A stretch of 64,000 bases of DNA from Watersipora subatra (taxonomy: Eukaryota; Bryozoa; Gymnolaemata; Cheilostomatida; Watersiporidae). Made by a program: the position numbers and the translations under genes. The stretch covers positions 53,177,114-53,241,113 of the forward strand of contig NC_088712.1 in the NCBI RefSeq assembly GCF_963576615.1, given 5' to 3'. Below, piece after piece: positions 10,364-21,588 of this stretch. Below the pieces are notes generated by a model. The model saw nothing but the letters and a program-made list of their open reading frames with translations. It was not told the origin of the DNA and did not search any database. Positions within the stretch are counted from its first letter, which is position 1; each line of letters begins with the position of its first letter.

Positions 10364-10595
10364 GTTGCTGATAATTCTTGGGTGATAGTGTGCTATTTCA
10401 ATGTGATAGTGATTGTTGAATCATTGTGTAGATTGTTCTTTAGTTAATAGTTGCTCTGAATTAGCATTTAATCATCATAAAGGTCGGATGAGACTATAAC
10501 TCATCCTTGATTGTGGATAGCATAACAATGATCCGAATGTTTAAATATCTTGTTTGTTGAAAGCGTGCTCTGGTCAAGCTCAGCTGGCTCTAGAT

Positions 10596-10680
10596 GCACA
10601 AACCATTCCCTTCTATCCAGTGCTATGACCCAGCTTTACTACAATGTAGTATAGCTGGGCTTATAGCAGTGGCACAAACC
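10596..10680. repeat. Long imperfect hairpin flanked by 9-bp direct repeats
   Basis: 10617-10671 is an imperfect palindrome centred on 10644; arms pair through TGCTAT, CCCAGCT and TACTACA blocks with one mismatch and one indel. The 9-mer GCACAAACC flanks it at 10596-10604 and 10672-10680. It could be a tiny insertion with target duplication or a foldback. Confidence 0.6.
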
Positions 10681-10822
10681 CTTTTTCACTGGTAAGCAGT
10701 TTTAGTAACATCAGTGGTAACTCATACTCAATTATATTAAGTATTTTGAGCAATGTGTTGGAATCTGTATGTGACTTGCGCTTACGTGCAGTAGATTCGT
10801 AAAATACGTATTGATTGGGGTG

Positions 10823-11003
10823 CAGGCCTGCCAACCCAAGAGTGGGGCAATGCGTGAGATTTGGTTTTGGGGCAATTGATGTATCAATGATAGTACATAT
10901 ACATAAAATTGTGGAAATTGGGGCAAAATCTCACGCGTTTTCATCTTTTCTTTGGGGTGATTGCCTGGGTCTTATGCCTAATGCGTGAGAGTTGGCAGGT
11001 ATG
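10823..11003. mobile_element. hAT-type MITE (181 bp)
   Basis: The ends are 13-bp inverted repeats: CAGGCCTGCCAAC at the left and, reverse complemented, CATACCTGCCAAC at the right. Both are flanked by an 8-bp direct repeat TTGGGGTG (10815-10822 and 11004-11011). Inside are further inverted GCGTGAGAT motifs (10852-10860, 10928-10936, 10982-10990). An 8-bp duplication and a CAG-type end are hallmarks of the hAT superfamily. It has no coding capacity. Confidence 0.78.
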
Positions 11004-11011
11004 TTGGGGTG

Positions 11012-12864
11012 TTATGTTATAAAGATTGTTATGTAATTTTAGGGTATTGGGTGAAACGGTGATCGGAGCTGAAACGCGAGCGCTAAACAAAATGTACAGC
11101 CTGAGCTCCTCTATTATCATAAGTCTTTGTTCAACTGTGACGTTCATCACCACGCACTTTGCAGGAACATAGGCGTTCACGTGTTCTTCGATAGCGCAAA
11201 AAATTAAGTCGTGTTAAATGCACTCATTATTTTCACGAATATAAAAGAGTAGCAGCTAACCCTAACTAGTCGTATAAGACGTTGGACTCAACTATATTAA
11301 ATTGGGTTCTGTTTGTCACCATCTAAAATTATTCGTTGTTGCTTGTGACGACAGTAAGTTGCTTGTGCTTTGTTTTATAAATGTGTATTCGTTCGCCCTT
11401 ATGGCTGATCTGCACGATTTTTACTTAGTTTTGGAGGAATACGTATGTAAAGTGTTATAATTTTTTAACCTGATCATTATGGGTCTCCTACATGTAGTTG
11501 AATACGTAATTTTCTTTTAGGTTTTGTTCTTACTTATTTAAGGCTCTTACAAATACTGTCAAGTAATCCTTCAGTAATAAAACGGCATTCTAGGACAGAT
11601 ACCTCCCCGAACGAACTTAGTGAATATTATGGTAATCTTTAAAAGGTCCAATATTTAAATCGGATTTTTATATATCTTCAAGTACTTTTAAACCAGTAAA
11701 ATGTTAGTTTTTTTGAGTTTAAGCGAGACAATCCCTTTTCTGTTGCATGCTGTTAAATTCTATTGATGTTTTGTGTTTGTCAGAATCTGAATAGATATGC
11801 TATGATTAATCATAATTCATTGCTGTATAAAAGTACATTTTATTTAAATAGGAAATTATCGAAGTGACCACTATAACTCGTTAGTGCTTTCTGTGTCCCA
11901 GTATATTTTGTCAAAAATATCAATAAAACTAATATCAGGCTCTTGGACATTATTAGAAGTTATAATTATTTCACTGGGATCGAAAAGCTAGAGTTTGTGA
12001 CTTATCTCAAGAGTGTTAAAAACAACATTATGACCATTGCGAAAAGATCATAAATGTGTATTGATAAGTACGAACATATGCCCAGATGTGCAATGCATTG
12101 CAGTTGGCAGTGAGTGCAGTTGGCAGGAGTGTTGCCCGTACATATTTTGCAATGCTAGATGGACTAGGAACTTTTGCATTTTACTGCACATACGTCCGCA
12201 GCACGTTTTTATGAAAACTCATCACAGAATCAAGTATCGAGTTGACTTTCACGCAACCACCACACAAGCTGCTCAAACTTGGACTGAAAGTGGGCGAACA
12301 AACTAATAACAATCAACATTTTTGTATATGGTTGAAATAAGAATCTGCTATGGTTTGAATATATGTTGTTGAGAATACAATATAAAAATCCCAATTTCAT
12401 TGAAATGGGGATAATGCCTGAGTTTCTATTTCAAAATAATGTAGTAGTGCACAAGTTCATTGGCTTGCTAAACATAGCATCTGACAATTTTGTACAATGA
12501 CACTTGGAAAGCCAGAGTGTCAGTTGATCCACAGTTTCAATTCCATAATAATGCGTAGTTGCAGTGCACATGCAGCTTTCAAGTTTTGAGGAATGCACAT
12601 TCACAGTGTGCATTAATCACTGTTTCAGGTAATGCATATCGGAAGTAAATGTGCAGTATAATGGAGTGAGCAAGTTGCAGTATGAGTGCAATAACAGTAA
12701 ATGCCTAATGCACATTAAAAAGTCGTAATGCACTGCAAAATTACTGCGATGATGCAGTGCAGTTCTAATACATCGTTTTACTGAGATGGACCACTGCTGA
12801 TCTGCTTATGAAATGTGCGGTTTTTCCGGTCTGTCCAGGGATGTGTAAATGCAGCTAGTCAAAA
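11012..12864. other. No gene recognised
   Basis: Only short frames without motifs. 12080-12770 is enriched in TGCA-containing words on both strands, but I could not define ends or a target duplication. Confidence 0.4.
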
Positions 12865-14990
12865 GTGAACATTCTGGAACTTGCGCTAGTAGAACTTGTG
12901 AGTAAGGCTCAAGCAATTCAAGCTTCATGTGATGATAGTTTATTTGTTAGATTTGTTTGTGCAGGCGTCAAGCGTGCTAGCAAAGCTGTGAAGCAATGCT
13001 TCAACTATCAGGGAACAAGGTATAACGTTCGTGACTGCCCATTAGAGAATCACAATGAGGAAGTGCTACATATGTGTAGCTGATAATCATTTGTCTACTA
13101 AGTCATTAATATTAAGGGTTAATTCGGATATCGCTGTTGCAGGAAGAAAGTGAGGTTGTGCTGTTGAGTTTCAAATGAACCGCTTGGCAGTTTTACTGTC
13201 ATAAAATAACAGGTTTGTGTTTATTTGCTGAATGTCAAAGGAATTCCCAAGCTTTGTGAAAATATTATTACCCTGCAGTGGTTGCTGTAGAAAATATGCA
13301 ACAAACGCCTGTTGAGGTAGATGACGTAGATTTTCTGGTGTCATTTGATGACACAAAGTGGATAATAAAATGAAAATGGAGAAATAAAGAGCAATATTGA
13401 TCACTTGACTCCTTATTGCGTTCAGTTTAGCATCTATGATGTGCTCAAAACAGGCTATGACAATCCAAAAAGGGTGGCTTGGAAAGTATTCAAATCAGGT
13501 TGCATGGTCACGTGAATGAGTGATACCCTCGATGGCAGAATAAGCAAGGATGCATTCAGCAGAATAAGCAAAGAAAATCAGACATCTGATGGATTATGGC
13601 AAAGGATTGAATAAGTGTATCAATTGAAACTCTTGAGCAAATGTCGCAATTTGCCGGAACACAACGGAAATAGCGTGGAGTGATTTGTGTGCCATGGTGA
13701 ATTTGGAGGCAGCCTATTTGCAGTTATGTATTGACCGAGAGCTCCAGACGTTTCAGGCCATGCAGCAAGGGTAGGACCTATGTGATGACAAGAATGGGTT
13801 TTGGTTTCAATGTAGCTCTCAGGATCATCTCGACCTTATTATTGGCAAGGTGTTTTCATGAGATGGCATAGTCGAACCAAGAACTGACATTTATATTGAA
13901 AATATTGCTACTGGCTAGGTAAATGTGACTGTGAAGCCTGTTGTTGATCGTTGGGCTTGATACAGCTAATGACAAACAAGCCCGAAAGACGGTGGCACTT
14001 GGGTCTTACGTTTCAGAGTGATGCAGGATGCTTGTGGTAAGCTGCTGTGGTCAAGAGATAACGTTGTTAACGATAATGTGACTAAGAGACAGTTACTTTC
14101 TTTTTGCTGGAAGCTAATGGGTCACTGCCTTAGACGTAGCTTTTGTCAAATCAGCAACAAGCATTTGTGACTAGGATGAGGTTATTATGGCATTCATTCA
14201 AACAACTTCGAGATATTGGAATGATTTGTTGCGATGATCCTGGAAAGATAGTGTGATTAGTAACTTGACAGTTGGTATATCGGAAATTATTGGTACCCAG
14301 CAAGTTGACAATGATTACTGGTTAAGGAAGAGTGATAGTAATCATCAATGTAGCATAGATGTATGCTGTAATTCCAGGTATTAGTTGGGGCTTGGAATGA
14401 GATTTGAATTATATTTTTGTTCATACAAATTCAACAACTGTTCATGGTTGGGTCAAATCTATCTTTGGAAACAGTTATCGTTCTACAGTGTCGGGATTGG
14501 GTTAAATACTTATTCATCACAGGCTCCGGTATGGTCTCTGAGCTTGTCAGTTGGTACAGTCTGGAACTGGAGATCGGAGAAAACAAAGTTAGGAAAAATG
14601 AGATTTGACCAAGTCCTTACGTAATTCACATTTACTCACGTTAATAGAATGCCATCTGTGACCATCATAAATTGCTGTGGAGGAGATTAGCTAATGAAAC
14701 TAAATAGAATGTAGTAAAAATGGAACAGGTATTTTATGAAAACACATCACATCTACTGCTGACAGATAATAGACTTAATGATCTGTCATAAATTGAATCA
14801 TTTTATGTTGAAATTGAGTGTCTATCTGTTGTCTCAGGCAAAACTAAGTAAAGGCAAAACACAACTTAATTCTTATAAACTGAGAAATCTTGTCTATGTG
14901 AAGCCACCAAATGCTAAGTGCGTAGCCCACTAGAAGATAGAGCTGGTGGCTATGCTGGTCTCAACACTACGACATAGATTAACAGTATCA
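12865..14990 (+). pseudogene. Heavily eroded Ty3-type gag-pol (Ty3-C)
   Basis: Scattered plus-strand pieces lie in the correct order. 12865-13083: gag end with a ruined zinc knuckle (CFNYQGTRYNVRDCP, where Cys-x2-Cys and His are expected). 13480-13860: RT pieces, including IRHLMDYGKGLNK, MVNLEAAYLQL and TYVMTRMGFGFNVA. 14040-14130: RDNVVNDNVTKRQLLSFCWKL, a conserved connection segment of a Ty3 clade. 14385-14624: RNase H remnants. 14890-14960: VKPPNAKCVAH, the integrase C-terminal motif. Many stops and shifts separate them and the integrase core is not visible. No LTRs were found. Clade assignment is from memory of motif style, not a search. Confidence 0.6.
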
Positions 14991-14999
14991 ATCACCAAA

Positions 15000-15770
15000 T
15001 AAGTCATTTAAAACAGTCCCATTCAGCTAATGACATATTAGAGTGAGGCATAGAAATTAACCCGACAAACATGACACGTATTGATGAGGCAGCTGGTGAC
15101 CCTGTCAGGCATCTTACTGGTAGCAATGATATGCATGTGATCTGGGTATTGGCCAAATGTTGTCGAGCCCTTTTGTGACAGTCCAAATTTGTCACTCCAA
15201 TCTAGCTCATATAGGTTTGTGTGCTGAAGAGTGCCAACAATGAAAAGCTTAAGATTTTGTCTTCTCATATCATTGACTCAAACACGGATAGTACACTGAT
15301 CTCTGACCTGTAGCCTGCCCTCGCCATATGCTCTAAAATTCATGTTGACTAGTGTTAGTGGTGGTGCACCTGAACTCTCGTACTCCGACAAACCTATCAT
15401 AGAGCAAGTTGTCCCTGTGTCGCATCGAAACGTCGATTCATGTCCATTCACGATTGGTTTTATCCCAACTTTTTCTTATGCTCTTTCGAAGTAACTGTCT
15501 TAAACACGATGCACAGCATGATTATTCAACTGTTGTGTCTTCATCATCACCAAATAGGCTCAATACAAAATCGTCCATGACCCTAATTAATTGTGGAGCA
15601 TTTTGCTTTAGGCAAACACCTTGATTCTGCCCTATCTTATTGCATTTTCTGCAGATCAATAGCTTTGCAAGGGCAATTTCTTCTCTTGTGTTTGACATGA
15701 CATAGACAGGTTCACCAACTGATGCCCATCATGTGCAGGCAGTTAATTTCCATGCCACTTTTGTTGATAT
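15000..15770 (-). pseudogene. Eroded Ty3-type gag knuckle and protease (Ty3-D), opposite strand
   Basis: On the minus strand, 15770-15620 has remnants of Cys/His knuckle sequence (LICRKCNKIGQNQGVC). 15480-15290 reads FRCDTGTTCSMIG, a D-T-G-T protease active site, followed by PLTLVNMNFRAYGEG, the typical next strand, and 15268-15038 the rest of the protease (TNLYELDWSDKFG in place of the LLGRDWL motif). Stops and one or more frame changes occur. It faces Ty3-C tail to tail, so these are two insertions or one rearranged element. What lies upstream (15770-16400) is too decayed to call. Confidence 0.55.
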
Positions 15771-16493
15771 TGCCTCTGATATTTTATTCACTGAATCTGG
15801 AGGAAAATTAGCTTGTCTCTTACTTTGGTATGTTGTCAGTTTCTATGGCTCTGATAAATGCTGATGAATTTTTCAATGACATTATCAAGTGAGTGTTCAG
15901 GATTTGATGAACACTGTCGACATGAATCAGCATGCATCGTGTCCTTGATAATCAATTGTTTTTGATTTCTTCATCAGCATGACTTATGCCGCAACGATTA
16001 TTCTTGCATTTAAAGCCACTGTGCATTGCCAATCCAGAGTTTAGCAGCCCAGTCGATATGGGACTAACCAGACTTCATCTTGTTCTGATAAAACTCATGC
16101 CTTTCAGCTCATTTGTTGTATCAACAAAACGGCATTCTACTTACCAGTTGACTCACGAAACGATTTTGATGCAATCTCCTCAGATCCGAAGAGGTTGACA
16201 AGCGAGTCTTATGTCTCTTTCCTTTTCCATGGCAACAGACAGGCACACTTTTGTCCATCATCAGTCACCCTATACATATTAAAAAGTTGAGTGCATTGTT
16301 GTAGATAATGACTTCATTTCTCTTTGTGTCTAACAAACTCTTCAAACTTTGCGGCAAACGGTGCAGCAGATGCAACACCTCTGCTAGCTGCAAGCATGAG
16401 GCTAAACTTCTTTTGTAGGTCATTCTGTTGTTGCTACAGAAATTGCTATGTTCACTTGCTGTTTGCTCTATATATCTCTCTCCTCAAGCTGCG
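15771..16493. other. No clear gene; possibly decayed gag of Ty3-D
   Basis: Minus-strand frames are short and without recognisable motifs. The stretch would hold the gag of Ty3-D if that element is intact in order. Confidence 0.3.
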
Positions 16494-16555
16494 GCATTTT
16501 CGTGATGGCCGCGATTTACTCTTGTTTTTTAGCTTTTAAGAGCTTGGAATCGTAC
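16494..16555 (+). repeat. Left part of a TTAA-family remnant (copy E), cut by the BEL element
   Basis: Matches the inner part of the 3'-side end of TTAA copies (GTGATGG, then AGCTTTTAAGAGCTTG at 16531-16546). It breaks at CGTAC (16551-16555), the target duplication of BEL, and resumes at 24653. Confidence 0.75.
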
Positions 16556-17237
16556 TGTAGTGTAAGGCTTATGATGTTTTCACCATCAAATCAAACACAA
16601 GGCAAGGTGCACTGGTCAGTGGTCATGGGTACTTTATTAACTTTATCTGAGACTGCAAGGTCTAGTTGACCGATTGTGAAGCCTGTATACAAATGATAAA
16701 ACTGCTAAAATATGATAATAGCGAAAGCTGTATAAAAAAGGCATGATAACATAATCTGTCATAGAGTGCATGCATACCTTTTGGTACATACAAGTACATG
16801 TAGATCAAACATGATGGCTATTAATATTGTCACTAAAATGAGATGACCAAGCAGTGTAAGAAATACTAGTAGTATAAAGTAAAAAGAAAATACAGATAAT
16901 ATTGAATAATAACTAACCTTTTGCGCCTTATTTCTATTGTGTCACTATAATTGCTTTATAAGGAAGACCATTGTGTAGTAGTATTATTCGTGTAATCTCA
17001 ATATAAATGTGAAGAGTATAATAGGTAAAATTTGTCAAGAGCTGAAAGCATTGACATAACAATAGCTTCTTGACTGCTGTACTACTGGTGCTACTAGAAC
17101 TAAGAGCCCAAGCTGACATAAATTTCATAACTCTTGGAGGTAAGAAATGCTGCCGGTGATTGGACACTGATATAGGCCAGTTACTACGTCACTTGTTTTT
17201 TATTTGTTTTGGCAGTGATGACTCTAGAGTCACAACA
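16556..17237 (-). repeat. 3' LTR of the BEL element
   Basis: In element orientation it starts TGTTGTGACTCTAGAGTCA and ends CCTTACACTACA, with canonical TG and CA termini. The 14-base palindrome TGACTCTAGAGTCA lies at its start. Confidence 0.93.
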
Positions 17238-17252
17238 CTCCCACCTAAATTT
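17238..17252 (-). promoter_or_regulatory. Polypurine tract of the BEL element
   Basis: On the minus strand TTTAGGTGGGAG directly precedes the 3' LTR. It is the expected primer for plus-strand synthesis. Confidence 0.6.
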
Positions 17253-17538
17253 TAATTTACACTCGCAGGTGGCAGCACATCGCACTCGGCAAGACATGCA
17301 GAGCTACTACTAAGAAATATGTGTGGTTAGAAGAGTATATGATTTATTTGAGATAAAATATAAAAGGTAAAGGCGTGGCAAAATGTATATTGTGTCGTGT
17401 CACAAAAAACATGTTGGTTATGTAATATGCAATATGCTACTAAAAATGCACTAACAGTATGCTACTAGGTTAAGAAGCATAAAGGAAAACTGCAGAGTAA
17501 TAATATTTCTATAACATAAGTATAAAATGTTCGTCCAC

Positions 17539-19784
17539 CTAATCTTTCATTATTACGACGACCTTTTGCACAGGTCGATACAAAACAACACTCGAAGCCA
17601 AAGGTTTACCTAGATTGTCGAGGTTGGAGTTAGCTAGTTTGATGCCAACTTTCCTAACTAGGTCGTCAGCCCCTAGCTTGACTTCTATAACTCTACCTAC
17701 TCGCCATGAATTTCTGGGGACATTTTCCTCCACCACGATTACTACGTCTTCCACCTTGACACTTGTTCGTTTGCGCTCCCACCTTGAGCGCTGAATGATT
17801 TTGGTTAAGTACTGGGTTTTCCAAAGTTCCCAGAACTCTTCAGCAACTTGTTGTGATTTCCTGTACATTTGCCTGCCGTATATTTCCTCTTGATCGAAAT
17901 CTCCAGGAGGAGGAGGTAGTTGAAAGGACTTAGCAGTAAGCAAGTGGTTTGGGGTAAGAACCACTTCATCAGGCTTTGATAGATTGTCAGTAGACAACGG
18001 TCTGCTCTTTACCGTCGCCATTACCTCATATAGAGAAGTTCTCAGAGTGTTGGTGTCCAGTCTTTGGGCATATTTACCAGCCATGCCATTTAGTATGGCT
18101 CTTATGGACCGTATCTGCCTCTCCCATACACCTCCTTGGTGGCTAGTGCCAGGAGTGTTAGTGTGAAACTCTATTTTTTAGCTGTCAGATACTGCTTCAG
18201 TTCGGAGTCTCTCATGGGAAGGAGTTCATTTTCCAGCTGGTTCTTTCCTCCTATAAAATTTGTGCCCGCATCACTAAAGAGTGTTTTTACAGGTCCTCTG
18301 ACTGCTTGAAAGCATCTCAGAGCCTGTAAGAAGCTATCAGTACTAAGGTCAGCTAATACTTCTGTGTGTATGGCCCTAGTGTACATGCATGTGAAAACTA
18401 TTCCCCAACGTTATATGTCGGAACGTCTCTCTCGTACAATGAATGGCCCAAAAGCGTCCATTCCTACATTGGTAAAGGGAGGAGATGGCTCAGTCCTCTG
18501 ATGAGGCAAGAGACCCATCTGTTGTTCTTCTACTTGTCTTCTTATCTTTCTGCACTTTACACAGCTATTCAACATGCTTTTCACAAGATTTGAAGCTCCC
18601 GTCACCCAGAAGCCTGCTTGTCTGACTGCTCCTAGGGTGTAGCTTCTACCCTGATGGTGAGTTTTCTCATGGAAGTGTCTTACAATTAGCTTTGCTAAGT
18701 GACAGCTTCTATCTAGAATTATTGGATTCCTCTCATCAAAGGTCAACAGTGGTGACCCCTGAGCGCATCCTTTCATTCTCATCATTCCATGATCATCCAG
18801 ACATGGAGTCAACTTTCGAATCTTGCTTTGCTTATGAACTGGTCTGTCTTCTGTTAGCAGTTTGACTTCAGAATTGTAGTGCTGATTTTGGTCAGCTCTA
18901 ATAAGCAGCTTTTCTGCTGTCTCTAGATCCTCACAAGTGAGAACCGGCCTTTTCCAAGACCTCTCACGCAACATCTTCTTTGCATTAGCAATAGATCGCA
19001 CTAAGCGATACCAGCTACTTGACTTGTTGGTGAGTGTAGTTAGGAAATCTCTATCAGTGCTTACTTTCATAACTGTCTTTTCCTTTTTCACTTCTGGGTC
19101 ATTTATTGCTACAGAAGGATTACTCCTGGTTAAGTAGCTGCTGATGTTTACCTCTTTCAAGAAGAGGGGACCTGTTAGCCATACTGAATGTGGCAGTTCT
19201 TTGATTGGCAGCCCTCTAGACGCCAGGTCAGCTGGGTTAAGCTTACCTGGTATATGATACCATTGAGATACTTCGGTTTGGTTCAGTATTTCTTGTATTC
19301 TATTTGCCACAAACATGTGGAATCTCGTCTTACTATTGGATAAATATCCTAAGACGATCTTGGAGTCTGTCCAATAGAAATGTGCATCAACTGTGAGGTG
19401 GAGCTCTTTTTTAAGAGTGTGACCAAGTCTTGCTGCTTCCACAGCACCGTGTAACTCAAGGCAGGGAATTGTCATAGCTTTCAAAGGTGCTACCCGTGCT
19501 TTTCCTAGCAACAGGGAAACGTGAACCTGGTTGTTGTCATTAACAATACGAAGGTAGGAGCAAGCTCCAAATCCTTCTAAACTAGCATCACTGAAGTGGT
19601 GAATTTCAGTTCTGTTTATTGCTCCAAACCCTGTAGGCTTTATGCATCTTGGTATCTGTATGCCACTCAGATATTGTAGTTGGCTGATCCAGCGATTCCA
19701 ATTCGACTCTAGCTCTATGCTTACCTTGTCATCCCAAGCTCCTAGCTCTTGGCAAGCTTTCTGCATTAGGATTTTTCCTTGCAA
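17539..19784 (-). pseudogene. BEL RNase H and integrase region with C-terminal DUF5641-like domain
   Basis: Frame 19784-18411 (457 codons) holds RNase H with HHFSDASLEGFG, CLELHGAVEA and YWTDSKIVLGYL, all three acidic positions kept, then the GKLNPADLASRG motif of Pao elements. The integrase zinc domain follows (HEKTHHQG, CVKCRK) and the first catalytic Asp (GMDAFGPF). A TAA at 18411-18413 interrupts; the same frame continues 18386-18171 with the second Asp (FSDAGTNF). A one-base shift at a run of A near 18175 leads to the catalytic Glu (GVWERQIRS) and then 18084-17539, a 181-codon domain with LTPNHLL and SRWERKRTSV, typical of the Pao C-terminal domain. Catalytic residues are present but the frame is broken twice. 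Confidence 0.9.
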
Positions 19785-19814
19785 AACAAATGGAGCAAGT
19801 AGTCCAAGTGGGTC

Positions 19815-20737
19815 CTATATTTGAGAGGTCATAGATAGGATTCCTCCTCGAGTGGCTGGCCTTTCTTTCAAGTTGTTAATAAATTGGATTGAATCCGTTT
19901 CTGTGCACCACTCCATTCCGAGTGTGCGTTCTGTTGGCAGCAGATCACAGAACAAGGCTATGCCTTGTAGGTCTTTGTTTATTTCAGTCTCTGGAAGTTG
20001 TGCCAAGACTGCTCTGCTGTTGCTGGTAAATTTGTGCAACCGTGTTTGCGTTTGCACAAATTTTGGTAGTGTTCTGTATAAGCTCAAGGGCTTCTTGTTC
20101 TGAAGCCATGCTAGTAATGTCATCATTGACATAAAAGTCTTGTAGCTCAAATTTGGCTGCAGCTGGCATATCATTCATGTGTTTCTGAGTAATAGTCCTC
20201 AACCCAAAGGAAGCCACTCCCGGGGAAGATGTAGCCCCAAATAGATGTACCGCCATACGATACTCGACTATGTTCATCTCATTGTCAACCCACAAGAATC
20301 GTAAAAAATCTGTCAATTTTATCTACATAAAAGTTGTAAAACATATTTGCTATGTCACAACTTACTGCCACTGATTCTCTCCTAAATCTGCAGAGAACAC
20401 CCAGTAGACTATTTATCTGGTCAGGGCCAGATAACAAATGATCATTGATCGATGTGTTCTGATATTTGGCACTTGCATCGAACACTAATCTAAGCTTGCC
20501 TTTTTGTGGGTGAACTACTCCAAAATGCGGCATATACCACACTTCACCAAGAGTAGTAACATGTGCCATATCAACCGGTTCTGCTTGACCGGTTCTGATT
20601 AGGTCATCAACCATTGTTGAATATTTGTTTTTGTAAGCTTGATCTCCTCTAAACTTTCTCTTCAGAAATTCTAAGCGTTTCAGAGCCATACCTTTGTTAT
20701 TAGGTAACACTGGCCGTTCTTTAAATGGAAGAGGCAT
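19815..20737 (-). pseudogene. BEL reverse transcriptase, frameshifted and with altered YVDD box
   Basis: Three overlapping minus-strand frames. 20737-20285 has the RT start, KLRLVFDASAK, and SCDIANMFYN with the first palm Asp. 20316-19984 has FGATSSPG and the catalytic box as FYVNDDIT. BEL/Pao RTs have FYVDD here, so the first Asp of the pair is Asn, which should abolish polymerisation. 20174-19815 continues the thumb in another frame. The breaks near 20300 and 20090 look like single-base indels because the neighbouring frames overlap and read on without lost homology. Confidence 0.88.
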
Positions 20738-21588
20738 TGAAGATACCCATCCTCTCTTTGGACAGTTCCAGTCTTCATGATATCAATGAATTTTAAATCG
20801 TCTTGTGACACCGCTTGACCACCCTGAGTATCACTAAATACTGAATGCCCTGACATAGGACTTGGATTTACCTTGACGTTGTGGACATTTTGAACAGGTA
20901 ACATACTATTTTCTTTCCCTCCGCACAATGTCCATCCAAACAACGTACGCACAGCAAAAGGCTCGCCAGGCTCTCCTATTATGTACTTCAAAGGAGCTAG
21001 TGCCTCAGAGCAATTGAGACCCAAGAGCAAGCTTACTGGAATATTGAGAGCTGGGGAGAACTGGTTGGTTACTTCTGATAAGTGCTGAAGCTTATTAGCA
21101 TGGTTTTGAGTAGGAATCTGAAGCTTGTTATATGGTATCTCTTCTTGTTGGTAGGCATCAATTCTTATCTGAGAATCAGAGCTATAGGCCCGGAGGCGCA
21201 AGCCTTGGTGCTTTGGCACATGCCTAACTGTCTTACCATGCAATGTTCCCATAGTTATAGTCTCTTTTTTTCCTACCAGATTAAGAGCTTCAGCTATTTC
21301 CTTTGATACAAAACATGCATCGGACTGTGTGTCCAACAATGCATAAACAAGCTCCTCTTTTTGTGAGTGTGGTGCCGATACAAACACCAGTACCACCATG
21401 CTAAGCATACCATTTATTCCTTTGGTGACAGCATGACTATTAACTCCTTTTACCTCCTTGTTGCCAGTTTTGTCAATGGCCTCTTGAGAAGAGCTAGAAT
21501 CTTGAGCTTGTTTCTTAGTTTGTCTACTTTGGGAAGTGTCTTTTCTCGATGGAGAATTATTGGATGAGGTTTCTTGCAAGACTGGCAT
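20680..21588 (-). pseudogene. BEL protease (DUF1758-like) and linker
   Basis: Frame 21588-20680 starts in a basic, Ser-rich linker after the gag knuckles and runs into an aspartic protease domain. YALLDTQSDACFVS near residue 90 carries the D-T-Q-S active-site variant usual in BEL/Pao elements. GLNCSEAL and FGWTLCGG further on match the end of the domain. It overlaps both neighbouring frames, which points to one indel on each side rather than true separate genes. Confidence 0.85.

Noticed and set aside
12080..12770. TGCA-rich region that might be a DNA transposon
   Set aside because: No matching termini or target duplication could be found by eye.
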